Shown here in pieces: positions 12,472 to 24,080 of a stretch of 54,731 nt of DNA. The translations under genes were made by a program, and so were the position numbers. This DNA is from Intoshia linei (lineage: Eukaryota; Orthonectida; Rhopaluridae). The stretch is from contig LWCA01000102.1 in NCBI GenBank assembly GCA_001642005.1, positions 1 through 54,731 of the forward strand. Reading direction: 5' to 3'. The number at the start of each line of letters is the position of its first letter. The stretch's first letter is position 1. The notes under the pieces were generated by a model. That model saw nothing but the letters and a program-made list of their open reading frames with translations. It was not told where the DNA came from and did no database searches.

Positions 12472-15400
12472 TTATTGAATAGAACCAAGACACAGTCGTC
12501 CACTTTCTTGACTAATTTCTTTTATACTGACATAGCCCCTTTCTTCGATAAAATTAGCAACATTTAATAAATCTTGACGTGTTAAGTAAATAAATTTTCC
12601 TCTATCATCAAATACGCCTGATATTCTATCAATTTCTAGTAAGGATTTCATTCTATTGATGATTTCCTAAAAGAAATTAATTAAATTAAATACATTGCTT
12701 CTGCATGAGTGCCGTATAATGAGCCTAACTAATTTGCACGGTTGGGCAACGATGAAAATAGTGTATAAAATTTAAAATAATGTTATGTTAAATTAAAGTT
12801 AAACCACTTTTTTGGTATTAATGTAATTATTTTGTTAAATTGTAAGGGTTCTCAAAGTAATACTTTAATATAAACCAATAGAGAAGAACTCTTCCGGTAA
12901 TTCGTCTAGTATTGGTGGCAATTCCAGTATTATGTCACAATCTTAGATATTGAATGTGGATAAACGATATTCCACTTTGAATTTTCAAAATTTCAAAAAG
13001 GCAAATATACAACGTATGCCGATTCTCATTAAAGTTACTTCAGAATATCTTTTAAAATTCCAATTAGTTAACTTATTAACAATTAGTAAGTTTTTATTCA
13101 TGTTTTCCGATGGTGGTTATTATAAATCGACCACTGTTCATCAATAAAAACGTAAAAATTATAATAAATATTGATTTAATATTATTTATAAATTTTAAAT
13201 TATGTACATCAACTCTAAGGTGGAAATGTGCAGCCAGTTCTTCTAGTTCAATCATTTTCTTTTTCTAAATTACAATTTTAACAGTTCATCTATATTAAGT
13301 GTTCCCAACTAATTTTGTACGTATCCAGCAGAATAAATGTATCATATAAAAAAGTAATCACCGAGTTTATATTTTACAGTCTATTTATAGAATCTAAACT
13401 TTAAATATTGGGGGAAAATTTTCAATAAATAATTCCCAATTATACATGTTACTTCAAACATCCTTACCGCTGACTTAAATAATTATATTATCAAATTACC
13501 TTGACAAATTCGATAAATTCGTTTAATGTCGACTAAAAATATCATTAAAATTTCAGCTTTTTAGAGAGTACTATTTTCTAATAATATACTAAAAAATTTT
13601 CGGTATAGATTATAAATTTTATTTGTTTTATTTACAAGTCACTCAATATCAGACTGATATTACATGTATCAGTATCTAAAAATCAAAGTTTAAAAAATCA
13701 TTATACGAAAAATATTTTTGAAATTACAGATAAAAGTTTACCAATATTGAAACAATAATGCACAGTAGTTGCGCACAAATTTATTTTTAGCAATAAAAAT
13801 TGATTTATTATCAATTTAATTAAATTACATTTATTAAATATACTAAATTATTAAAGTATATTAAATTTATATTATTGAGAATATATTAATATTATTATTG
13901 TATTACAATTAAAATTTAATGTTACAATTTTAACATTTTACAAGATCGGAGAAACGAAAGAATAATATTTTTACTAATCCTACATTTCCAATCTTTTTTA
14001 ATTACAATAATTTAATTTTATTTAATTTTTAATTTTTAATTCTCAATAAAAATTTTTCGATAAATTGTCGACCCTACTAATTATAAATATCATTGTATCA
14101 TGATCAATGATTTCATAATGTTCCATAGAGTATATAATAACAATAGAATCATATTGTAAAATTTAATCGAATGTAATCGTTTCCTTCATGGAAACAATTT
14201 TCTTACAAAAAAAATCTGTGCACAACAACGGAACGTCCAGAAAAACTCAAAAAAGTTACACACCATTTACATGTGAAAAGTAATTATAGCAATGTTACGT
14301 ATTACACAATTGTCAAATAAGTTTTCACTGTCGCCTTCATCTAAGGTAGAAAATGTGTCTTTAATTTTTAAATATTCATTAAAGTCTTCTTCTTTCTTCT
14401 TTTTTATTTTTTCGTCTATTTTTTCTTTCTAAACAATATAATTTTATTACAGTTCACTCGCGATAAGTGACAATTTTTTTAGAAACAGTTCAAATTAAAA
14501 TAATAATACCAGTAAAAATGGACTAATATTAAATAATAATAAACGATACAACCAAAGAACCTTACAAAAATATTATTATAAAATAGCATTACATTTGCAC
14601 AAAAAGAAGAAGAAATTCAGAATACTGTGATGATTTTTATGCGTACATTTTTATATATACATATATTATTAGTGTTTAATATTAATATTTAATATGAATA
14701 CGTTTGATACGTAATAATTTATTACGTATTTTGATAACCAAACTGTGAGAAACTTTTTAGAATTAAAAACTTAAGCATAGTTACACTCATATAAAAATCT
14801 ATGTAACTATTCATTTAAAAAAGCATGTTAATCGGGTTACCTGTCTAAAAATGACTAAATTAATGAACCTCTAGTTTTTCATTTAATTCTTCTGTTTGGT
14901 TCTCAATTTTTCTTAATCGTATAGCTTCCAATTCTTCTTTGTCTTTTCGTCTTCTTTCGTTCAATCTTTGCTAAATACATAATTACATTTACAATCCATG
15001 TTTTTATTTAACTGTGATAGGTAGAATAAAAAATATACATTTCAGACTGATTACAGACTATCAGTTTCACATTGAACAGAACTCTCTTTAAAATTTAGAA
15101 AAATTACCATCAATTGTTCATGTTTATCTTTTTTTATTAAAATTTTTGCCCATTTTTTTTCAGCAACTTTTTTTGGCCCTTTAAAATTTTTCATGAACTC
15201 TTCAAAATCAATCTCAGAATCTATAATATAATTATAAACTCAAAATACAAACTGATTTATAATTATTAAATTACCAAACATTAAATCTTAATGATTAAGA
15301 TATCATTAGGTTTTATATATTCAATAAACAAATAAAATAATAACCTAATTCGTTCTTTTCGTCAGATTGAGGTCTAATTAAACTTTCAGATTTATCTTAA

Positions 15401-15562
15401 AATTAAACATAAAAATATTAAAAAATAAATAAATGTTAAGTATAAAACTTATAAAATTTAAAATTAAAATTGACAAAATATTACGTAAATTGTACATGTC
15501 AATGCCGTAACGGTACTGTCATATAATGTACCCTTACCCAATGAAGATAATAACTTGATCAT
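12472..15562 (-). CDS. DDRGK1: DDRGK1 (UFBP1), UFMylation ER-adaptor homologue
   Basis: Minus-strand exons 15345-15395, 15108-15220, 14869-14970, 14306-14428, 13500-13532, 13208-13264 and 12472-12666 join in phase. A tiny candidate first exon at 15538-15562 (MIKLLSSL) also fits the phase and gives about 232 residues. The charged coiled-coil part includes 'KGPKKVAEKKWAKI' and 'KKKKEEDFNEYLKIKDTF'. The C-terminal PCI-like winged helix includes 'STLNEFIEFVK', 'MIELEELAAHFHLRV', the eponymous 'GVFDDRGKFIYLT' and 'ANFIEERGYVSIKEISQESG'. In animals this protein anchors the UFL1 ligase at the ER for UFM1 conjugation, using an N-terminal membrane helix. No such helix is visible, so the true first exon may be missed or lost. 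Family assignment is firm; the start is not. Confidence 0.88.
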
Positions 15563-16757
15563 TTTATTTTGAAACGTTTTCCCATATTTCGTTGGCCCAT
15601 TGTTTTAATTTACAATTCAATCCCATACATTGTAGTATTATTTGCGGGAGTTAGTTATTATTAAACGTCGTTTAGAAAAAATTACAAAGCAGATTATTTT
15701 TAAATTCCAATGAAAAGAAAATTTTTATTTAGGACCCAATTCAATCTAAACACGGTTCAAACATCAGAACATGGTTATCTAGAAACATGCTTAACATATT
15801 TGTATATTTTAAAATTTACAAGGAAAAGACTTAATTTAAAAAACTTTCATAAAATAACCATTTGTAGATTTTCTGGATTTTTTCCATATGAAAATGTACA
15901 CTCCAACTATTATTGTTAGAGTAGAAACAAGCAAGAATATGTACACATTAATATCCACAGATGAAACCATGATTTATTATAAATTTTATGGATCCAATTA
16001 AATCAAAACGTTTATTTCTGTTTAGAATTGAGCCATTAGTTAGTTGAAATGTTTTATAAACGTTATTTTATTTTTTTAGATAAATTTCACAACTAAAACA
16101 AATACTTTATTTTGTAACAAACAACCCGTAATTACTAAAGTTATCGTTTTTTAAAATTTAAACTATAAATTAATGAACAGATATAGATGTAGTCCTACTT
16201 TTATATAAATTTTTGCGTTGTTTATTTGTATTTGTAATTATAAATAGCGTTATGAATTGTCCAAAACATAGACTCCAAATTCATGTTAATGTCATGAAAT
16301 TATATTACAAATACAAACTCCTAAGAGTCGTTAATATAGTAAATAGTAATAATTATGTAAAGCACTTCGGTTTATCTTAAAGGGTTCAGTTAAACCGTGA
16401 AAATTAATTTGATAAAATTTCAAACAATCAAATAAACATAATTATAAAGTGATCTTCACTTTTTATTATAGTTTATGGTAACCTATAACAAATTACCAAT
16501 CTTAATTACTGATCTATGATGACGAACAAAAATTTTCAGCTTAAAATTTAGTCCAAATAAACTAAAAGTAATAGAAAGTATTTTTCTGGCCACTTTAAAT
16601 TAAATATGATTATATAGTTATAGTAACTGTCAATCATTCCAATAATACACATTTGGTCTGACTATGGTTACTCTCGTAATTAAAATTTAAATGTGCTAAA
16701 ACAAAATCAATTAACAAACCAACTAAGTACAAACTTTTATAACTGAAAAATTCATTT
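15563..16757. other. Intergenic stretch without a recognised gene
   Basis: A+T-rich. The only structured item recognised is the MITE copy at 16445-16600. A short open frame at 15710-15919 has no recognisable content or splice context. Confidence 0.4.
16445..16600. repeat. Degenerate copy of the palindromic MITE of 32220-32392
   Basis: Shares 'ctatgatgacgaa', 'aaaattttcagctta', 'tccaaataaacta' and 'tttttctggccacttt' with the better copy at 32220-32392. Its left arm (aaagtgatc...) is only partly complementary to its right arm. Confidence 0.6.
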
Positions 16758-17732
16758 ATGTCCGAATCTTCGTACAATACATACGAAAGTGAAATGTCTA
16801 GTTCAAATGATGAAAATGTATCTACAAGTGAAGAATTCAGTGATTTTAGCGATATAAGTCTGCAAACCAGTAGTTCTAGTAGGTGTATGCACGAAAATGA
16901 CGATGAAGATGATGAAAAAGCCATTGATAAAATTGGAGACGACGAAGAACAATGTCCAGAAACAAAAGGAAATGCGCTGAATAATTCAAATTCTACTACA
17001 AAGAAAAATAAACGTATCATTTTGTTGGCTCCTCCATTGAAAGGTTTTAATATATCAATTTTTTTTAACCATATTTTAGATGAAATCACAAACAATCAAA
17101 CCTATAAACAATGTAATTTTTTTAGTTTTCATTATTTATTTTTTACTATGGTAATCTTTTTTTTTAACCAAAAATGGGAATTAATCTGGTACTAATTAAG
17201 ACTTAATCAAGTACATTTTTATATTTAACTTGATATATTTATTTTTTTTGTACTAATTCTGCAATAAATTAATTCATGGGTAAATTTGAAAATTGAGTAT
17301 TTTTTTTCAATCAACAAATTAGACATAAAATGTTAAATGCGATAAAAATAAATTGCAAAATGTAGCGTTTGTTATTAATTAATTATGTTACATTAGTGTT
17401 AATTTTTATTTTAGTCAGAAAGAAACACAAATTCAGAGTTATTCCAGGCAGAGTAAGTTTTTATTATTATTAATTAATTTAAATTATTTAATTTTAGAAA
17501 TATTTCGTTTTTATGTAAAATAATGTCCTTTTTTTATGCTGAAATTTTTATTTTTTTATTTTAGTGTAAATATGGAAAGTTTAGCCGATATGCCAAATTA
17601 AAACCTAAATCTGCCCAAAAAGCTTTCAATGAATTAAAAGAACAATGGATTCAATTTAGAAAAAATAATAATCAAGATTTATTTCAAAGTAGTCGTGATT
17701 GCTATGATATGGAATTCCATTCCAGTATTTAA
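16758..17732 (+). CDS. Unrecognised acidic Ser-rich protein, three exons
   Basis: Exons 16758-17112, 17415-17452 and 17565-17732 join in phase across gtaatt/ttttag and gtaagt/ttttag sites. The N-terminus is acidic and Ser-rich (MSESSYNTYESEMSSSNDEN...), with a DDEDDE cluster. A short conserved-looking stretch follows ('RIILLAPPLKGFNISIFF'), then a basic segment ('RKKHKFRVIPGR') and a Lys-rich helical end ('KPKSAQKAFNELKEQWIQF') before the stop. An acidic head with a basic tail suggests a nuclear or nucleolar protein, but that is inference. I do not recognise the family. The start could be further upstream. Confidence 0.55.
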
Positions 17733-18410
17733 TTTGATTTATCGAAATCATGTACATTTGTATTTTTAATTAGTAATAAATTATTACGAATATAATTTAA
17801 ATAATGTTATTTTTACATATTCGACAAAGTGTTACTTTCTTTAAATTTCGTATAAATCACAATCATTAAGTGCAACCACTTAAACAAAAATAATTAGAGT
17901 AGTTCCATTAGTGGTAGCAGAGATGCCCGTTGTCGGGATTTTATCCCAAAGCCTAGATTAAAAGTTACAAAGACGCTACATTATTATTTAAAAAATCTCA
18001 AAATTAGGTAGGATTTTTAAAGGAAATTATTTTGACGATAGTTTTGGGCTCAAAATTTTAAAATTTAATATTAATTAACATTTTTTTAATATTTTTAACA
18101 TTTTTAGGTATCTTCAAAATCTTTAAAAGTTAGATGAACAAAAATATTTCCTTGAAAACTCCTACAAAATTTTGGTCGCAAAATTAGCTTCAAAATCTTT
18201 AAAATTGGGTAAAAAAAATTTCATTTAACAGCCGCTCGAAGATGAACCTCGGGCTACTGTATATGAGCTATATGCGTACCAATACCAAAATCAGTTATAA
18301 GTAAATTATTAATTTAAAAATTTTGAAATTTTTATTTGAAATTGTCCGCTCGTATCCCGGAATAAATTCAGGACTCTATTATGAATTATTATATTAATGA
18401 AAAAGTTTAG
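17733..18410. other. Intergenic stretch, no gene recognised
   Basis: Repeat-like sequence with scattered G+C-richer patches (gatgcccgttgtcggg near 17931; gtatcccggaataaattc near 18352) that may be ends of an old hAT-like element. No target-site duplication was found. Confidence 0.3.
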
Positions 18411-18593
18411 GTACCAAAATACAACTTAATAATGGAAAATATATACAAATGGTTAAGTCCGAATAAGGATTTAACTGAATTAAAAGTATATTTGAGCGAT
18501 AAACGTTTGAAAAGATTCACCACTCAATTTAAAAGTGTCTACCATAACCAAAATAAGAATAATGTACATTCCAAGCAACGAAAATCTCCGTAA
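18411..18593 (+). CDS. Candidate terminal exon of an unrecognised gene
   Basis: A strong acceptor (aaaaagtttag) precedes 60 open codons and a stop: 'VPKYNLIMENIYKWLSPNKD' and then 'LKRFTTQFKSVYHNQ', with a basic tail. Joining it to the gene ending at 17732 through a possible donor near 17725 would break the reading phase, so it probably belongs to another transcript. The family is unknown. Confidence 0.3.
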   Translation, partial: VPKYNLIMENIYKWLSPNKDLTELKVYLSDKRLKRFTTQFKSVYHNQNKNNVHSKQRKSP

Positions 18594-18874
18594 AGCAGTA
18601 ATATACATGTTAGTCAATTGCATAAGTTATATTTCATATGATTATGGTGATAGCTGGGAATTAAGATTTTCGAGATAACTGTAAAAAATATTTCATTTAT
18701 CATTTTGATGGTCACTGATGATTCACTATGGTCTTAGTTTAATTATATCCAAAAAGTATAACATTTACATTACATTTAATTTATGGTTTCATTCAAAAAA
18801 TACAAAATGGAGTTTATAAAAATGTATTGAATTTATAATGAAAATAAAATTTCGTTATTATTGATACAAAATAG

Positions 18875-19599
18875 GAATAATTTAAAAATATTTTTTAATG
18901 GTGCAAGAAACTGGAGTACTTTAAAAAAACTGAGCGCAGGATTTATTATAAATTCAAAAAATGATAACAGATTTTTAGCGGTTATTGAATATAATAAATT
19001 CAAAATCAAATATTTGGACTCCGGAAACGTTAATGAGCACTAATATAATATTCCAAGACATAAATAGATGCCATAATAGTAATTTAAAATATATTAAAAA
19101 TTGTACACTTGGATATACATATTTTGGCGGTTCAAAAAAGAAGGATTGTTATGTATTCAAAAACGATTTGCATGCAAAACGGAATATTAAATTTCAGTGT
19201 ATTTCACAGGATTATATTTGTGCGTATGGATATACTAAATACTATGATACCAATAGATGCGAAAAACTGTCCAATAGAGGTAAACGAAATGCGGTATGCC
19301 TCGATGGCAAGGTTGTTAGTATTGATATCAAAGCGTACCTGCCAGTTTATGATAATATTCATTATTTGAAATATTGTGCGGCAGATATTTTCAATCCTAA
19401 AAGTGTTAATATTTCGTGTCGTGGAGTATATCAACATGTACCATCATTAATTAAAAAATATCAAACAGAATCTGATGATAGGTCAAAAGGAAGTAAATCA
19501 AATGTATACATTATTGTCGGAACGTCTATATCTGCCCCTATTATTCTAGCAATTTTTATTTTCATCTTTATGAAATGTAAGGGATACTCATTCACGTAG
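18875..19599 (+). CDS. Sortilin/VPS10-like receptor, C-terminal portion
   Basis: From an acceptor at 18874, 'NNLKIFFNGARNWSTLKKL' resembles the last blade of a VPS10 propeller ('F..G..W'). In another frame, 19000-19599 encodes the Cys-rich 10CC module: 'CTLGYTYFGGSKKKDC', then 'CISQDYICAYGYTKYYDTN', matching the C-x2-G and C-x6-C-x-YGY pattern of sortilins. A single transmembrane helix follows ('VYIIVGTSISAPIILAIFIF') with a short tail and stop, so the topology is type I. VPS10 receptors sort cargo between Golgi and endosomes. The two parts are in different frames around 18985-19060, from either a frameshift or a very short intron. The propeller exons are not found upstream. Known tails carry sorting motifs; this one (MKCKGYSFT) is unusually short. 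Confidence 0.55.
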
Positions 19600-19776
19600 A
19601 ATTTATCTTGTCTTTCTATTTTGAATTGATTAAAAAATGGAATTATCCAAAGTCGGCTTAAAAACAAATAATACCATTTAAATTCTAAGATACTCTCATA
19701 TTTATAATTTAATTAAATTGTAAATCTCTAAGAATCTTACGTTTTTTAAGTGTTTTATATACATGTATATATATTA

Positions 19777-20122
19777 GGGCTGTTCATTTTTTACAAAATT
19801 TTTGATTCGAAAAAAATCCACCCCCTACCTTGAAGAGGATACTTTAAAACCCATAAAAATGTGTACCCTTTTTGAATTTTAAGGTTTTCGCGCGCTTTTT
19901 CCCCTTTTTCTTAATTAGCGCCATTTTTTTTTTTAAAGATGGATATGATTGATATGCGTTGAAATATTTCAAAATAAACCTTACATTTTATATATACTTT
20001 TGAAGATATAAATTAATTTAGGGCACACATTTTTAAAAAATTGACCATTTTTAATAGGCACATACGTTATTACACACTTTGAAGTATATGATATGACCAT
20101 GGATTTTTTTTTTGAACAGCCC
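19777..20122. mobile_element. TA-flanked MITE with GGGCTGTTC ends (346 bp)
   Basis: Left end TA|GGGCTGTTCATTTTTT and right end AAAAAATGAACAGCCC-like (ttttttttgaacagccc|TA) form terminal inverted repeats, with TA at 19775-19776 and 20123-20124. No coding capacity. Ends resemble those of the element at 50797-51314. Tc1/mariner-type by TSD and size. Confidence 0.75.
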
Positions 20123-20308
20123 TAATATATATTTTATATATATGTATAAACTCACTTTATTAAACTGATGTACAATATATTGAAATTCAATAAAACCAGA
20201 AATTTAAGAATATAGTATAATGACAATTATATTAATTAATTCAAATTATTAGGCGTATTACCCTGATGGGTGCGGCACCTGTTTTCGAAAATATAATAAA
20301 AATGTAAA

Positions 20309-22231
20309 TTAAGAATTTATAATGTCTATAACCATTTTTCTGAAAGAAATATCCTTTAATTTATCAGATAGAAAATGAGCATAAATTATTTCCTTGTTGA
20401 CATTAATCATATTTGCACTAAATTCGATTTCGTTTAATAGTTTTTTTGCTTTGTTTTCCATAAAACTAATGTAATCAATTGCTTGTCCCAGAATAACAGT
20501 CTATAATATTATTTTTATTTATTAGTTTAAAATAACATATCAGGAATCGGTAAATTGACCCTCAGAATATTTTTTGTGACCTTTAGCTAAAAAATATATC
20601 ATCCTTAAAAAGTATTGTTTTTTCATCATAGTTACGATAAATTAGTAATTTTTTGTTTTTCTAGCACAAATACACGTTTTAAATGTAATTTAATGATTTG
20701 AATTAATTGCGTATATTTTAGTTAACATTATAATTAAAAAATGTTGATTTTGCTTCTAACAAATCAGTGACTCTCAACGGTGGGCGAATCGTGGATTCTA
20801 ATAATTAAATATCAGCAAAATAATCATAATCTTAACTCATCAAAGCAAGATTAATGTTGATAAATTTATCATTCACGTTTAATTAATGTAATAATAAATT
20901 CTAATTAAAATTTTAATCTCAGTATTAGTTTAAGGTTATATATTGATTAATAAAAATTTAAAAATGAAAATGTACATATTTACTCAATAGGCCACCAAAA
21001 GTATTCTGTGTACCACTGGTTGCTGACCCTTAAATTATAGCCATTATTTTTACTGTGAAAATTCCAGAGTAAGAGTGTTTTGCGAGGTTGCGATTATTCT
21101 ATATTATTTCATAAAGTATATAATTAAAAATGTTTTTTTAAGATTAAATTATATATTATAAGTATTAAATTAATGAAAATTAAAAATTTTTCTTCGTCAT
21201 TGATTATAATATTAAAATTATTTCCTTAAATTTTTTAGCCAAAACAATTTAAAAATTATTTAGTTTTTCAAGAGAATTATGGGTTTTATGGGTAAATTCT
21301 TGAAAAAAATTGAGAAACACTCAATATAAAAATTTGTATAGATCAAAAAATATGTCATTTTTTATATTGAACTATAATTCATTATTATAGCAGGCTGTTC
21401 TAAAAAAGGATAAACCCGCAGTTCTGAACGGTGGATGAATCACCCCGAGGGAGCGATTTTTCATATAATGTCATATTTCAAAAGCTATGTCTATTGTCAA
21501 AGTATTTTTAATCAAAACTTGTATATTCATTCATAATTTAAACAACTATTCTGCATCAAGAGAAGTGATTGAATCAAAGAAAGTGTATATTCTGAACAGG
21601 GTTACCAACTACGTTATTTTCCCCCTAAGAATTCGGGTTTTCTAATTCAATTCAGGGCTCAGGTTAAGTGATATTTCTCAGGGTAATTTAATTATTTCAA
21701 TCAAAATTATCAGATCAGACATATTTTATTTATATTCTATAATTTTTTTTCTCTAATAACAAAAATATAATTGTCGAAAATAATTGATTTTGATCTTGTC
21801 TTTTGTGTTGTGTCATTTGTTTTTTTCTCTAAAGTATTCATCATGAAGTCATTTTGAAATGTGCTATTTGCTATTTGTTATGAAAAATTAAGAGTATTCA
21901 TTTTGAAATTTGCAATAAAAATGTTTAAAATGTGTGTAAACTGTTATTATTTTTTGAAAAAGAGACCCCAAAGTAAAAGAAAGTCCACATTAATTTTTCA
22001 CGCTACGCTGCGCTTCCGCCATGCTTCGCTCAAAACTCAGGGTTAAGAATAATTAATGTTGGCAACCCTGATTCTGAACCAGAATTCAAAAATCGACTAT
22101 GGTCGATTCTAACGTGAATTATCATAATCACAGTAAACATTACCTGACTGTAGTATAGTTTGGAAGATTTGTATCTTGGAATCATATTTTTTATTTGCAT
22201 TATCCCCATTTTAATCAAGGCATATCGTTTT
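20309..22231 (-). CDS. MLX-like bHLH(Zip) transcription factor, last two exons (partial)
   Basis: Minus-strand exons 22144-22231 and 20309-20500 join in phase. The first gives 'KRYALIKMGIMQIKNMIP' (end of basic region and helix 1); the second continues 'KLYYSQ|TVILGQAIDYISFM' (helix 2), then a Lys-rich helix and stop. The pattern KLS..VL...IDYI.F matches MLX better than MAX. MLX dimerises with Mondo/ChREBP or MXD proteins to bind E-boxes. The DNA-contacting His-Glu-Arg residues should lie in an upstream exon that I could not find; a Tc1 insertion and kilobases of repeats lie upstream. The 1.6 kb intron holds repeats and a hAT MITE. Confidence 0.65.
20765..21030. repeat. Candidate hAT-like MITE in the MLX-like intron
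   Basis: The left end CAGTGACTCTCAACGGTGGGCG resembles the inverted right end of the hAT MITE at 24081-24529. The right end reads accactggttgctgaccct. Flanking 8-mers match only partly, so boundaries are uncertain. Confidence 0.35.
21597..22070. mobile_element. hAT-type MITE (474 bp) with perfect 8-bp TSD
   Basis: Ends CAGGGTTACCAAC and GTTGGCAACCCTG are inverted repeats with one mismatch. The flanks are identical 8-mers attctgaa (21589-21596 and 22071-22078). No transposase. It sits just inside the intron upstream of the last MLX-like exon, 73 bp from the exon at 22144. Confidence 0.88.
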
Positions 22232-22540
22232 CTAAACGTTTTTTTAATGCAATATAATATTATAGTATTTTTTGCATTTTCCTTACAAATTAATTAAAGT
22301 TATTTTATCAAATATTTTAGTGTTAGAGTACAACCAAATCTACCTCACCAAGGCGCCTGTTCGGGGATAGACGAAATAATTTTAAAATGACCCTCATTTT
22401 TCCAAATTGAACATTCAAAAATTATATTCAATCATATTAAATAGCATAACTACATTGTTCTACATTGTATTTTCTGTGCTTAATTTAAAATTTCATGACA
22501 AGAATATTGAAGAGTTGTTTAAGGTTATATGATATGAGTA

Positions 22541-23938
22541 CAGTGCGAGAAATAAAAATAAGCCCAACATTTTTTTCGTTAACTTCTCGTTAATAATTGT
22601 GATTGAAAGGTAAAATTTTCACACTAAGATATACATAAGAAGCGACACTTGATGATATATCTACTATAATTATATCTTTTTTCAACAAAAAGTTATTACA
22701 AAAAATCTATGAAATAAACATAAGTCCAATGAATAAAAATAATTTAGTATATCCATTTACATATTTAATACTGTTTTTTCGCCTTTATTTTGTACAACAT
22801 CAAGACATCTATTTTTTATAGACGTTATTTTTGTAAAAGATTTTGATCAATTTTATTCCATTCCAGTATAATCAATTTTGTTAGTTCCTCAGTATTGCTA
22901 AACTGCCGCCCATTTTTGTAAACAGACATCGCCAAAATTCCCCAAAAGTTTTCAATTGGATTTAAGTCTGGTGACTTTGATGGGCAATCAATTACATCAA
23001 TAGAATTATCTTGAAACCATGTTTTTACTATCTTTGAAGTATGGATTGAAGCATTGTCTTGTTGGAAAAAGATATCTGTACCATAATGTAAATGTGCAAA
23101 TGGAACTAAATTTTCTGATAATGTATTAATATAATTTTCTGAATTTTGGTTTCCTTTTAAAATCACCAATTTTGATTTTCCTTTATGAAAAAAGGCTCCC
23201 CATACCATAACCGATCCACCTCCACTTTGTCTCGTCGAATAAATTTCTTTCTGCTTTCTTAAATCATTCCAATAATACTGAAAGCCATCAGGACTGCATA
23301 CGTTTACTCCATTTCAAATGATAACACTTGCTAATGATCTGTTGAACTCTACGAAGTTGAACAAGTGGCTGTAGTTCTTGAATTATGTCTCTGGCAATCA
23401 ATTTTCCCGTGGAAGCCTTCCGTATAATATGTGTTTCCATTCTTTTTGTTACTTTTTTGGGCCTACCATGACTTTTTAATGTTCCATATGACTCAGGATT
23501 ACGTAGAAACATTGATACCACACTTCTCGACCGGCCAATTTGTTTAGCAATGTATTTGTAGGGTTTTTTCTTATTCAATGCCACAATTTGACCTTTTTCA
23601 TAATCGTTTAACGTTTTGCCTTTACTCATTGATAAATAAGTAATACATTATATATAATTATAAAGATATTCTACATAACTGAGTGTATAAATATAAAAAA
23701 AATATTAATTACCTTTATAGACTTGAATTTACGTAAATAGATTAATTTTTAAATGTTGGACTTAACTTTATTTCGCACTTAAAAAAAAATTGCTAATAAT
23801 GTGGAATTTAGATATTTAAATTAATTAATGATAATTTTATTGTGTTTGACTTACGTTCATCTCGTTATATTTGCATATTTTTGATTTTTATCTATCATAT
23901 TTAATAAACTGTTTGGCTTATCTTTATTTTGCGCACTG
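22541..23938 (-). mobile_element. Tc1-type DNA transposon with IR/DR ends (1398 bp)
   Basis: Outer ends CAGTGCGAGAAATAAAAATA (22541) and, inverted at the right, CAGTGCGCAAAATAAAGATA are flanked by TA (22539-22540 and 23939-23940). A related inner copy of the end motif lies about 165 bp in at the left (tatgaaataaacataagtcc) and about 158 bp in at the right (inverted aagtgcgaaataaagttaag), the IR/DR arrangement of Tc1 elements. It encodes a split minus-strand transposase (23629-22825). Confidence 0.9.
22825..23629 (-). pseudogene. Tc1-type DD34E transposase, internally deleted
   Basis: Minus strand 23629-23288 encodes the HTH pair: 'MSKGKTLNDYEKGQIVAL', 'IAKQIGRSRSVVSMFLRN' and the GRPKK linker. 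After a frame change the catalytic part resumes at 'SPDGFQYYWNDLRKQ' and 'GGGSVMVWGAFF'. The second Asp is in 'FFQQDNASIHTS' and the Glu in 'SPDLNPIENFWG', with 34 residues between (DD34E, Tc1 clade). Family members carry about 50 residues, including the first catalytic Asp, between the linker and PDGFQYYW; here 'KWSKRM' abuts that block. The copy is inactive, but its ends could still be mobilised. Confidence 0.88.
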
Positions 23939-24080
23939 TAGTACGCATCGTTTTAGAAAAAAATTTTATGGGCCTATTTTTATTTTCGGTGACATCTAGT
24001 TTGGTAAGTTATTCTCTGAGCTACGGTACCATGAAATGTCATGAAACATGTAATTGAAAAAATGACTTGACACTCTCATG
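23939..24080. other. Short spacer between Tc1 element and hAT MITE
   Basis: Nothing recognised apart from A+T-rich sequence. Confidence 0.3.

Noticed and set aside
17725-18593. Joining the acidic-protein gene to the terminal exon at 18411.
   Set aside because: The only plausible donor leaves a phase that produces an early stop in the 18411 exon.
22030-22143. Extension of the MLX-like exon as one longer frame through 22030.
   Set aside because: Beyond the donor at 22143 the frame runs into intron and the hAT MITE (ends 22070); the exon stops at 22144.
5227-22231. BAZ1B-like and MLX-like genes close together, recalling the human Williams-Beuren region (BAZ1B and MLXIPL).
   Set aside because: The bHLH fragment fits MLX better than MLXIPL, and two genes are too few to claim conserved synteny.
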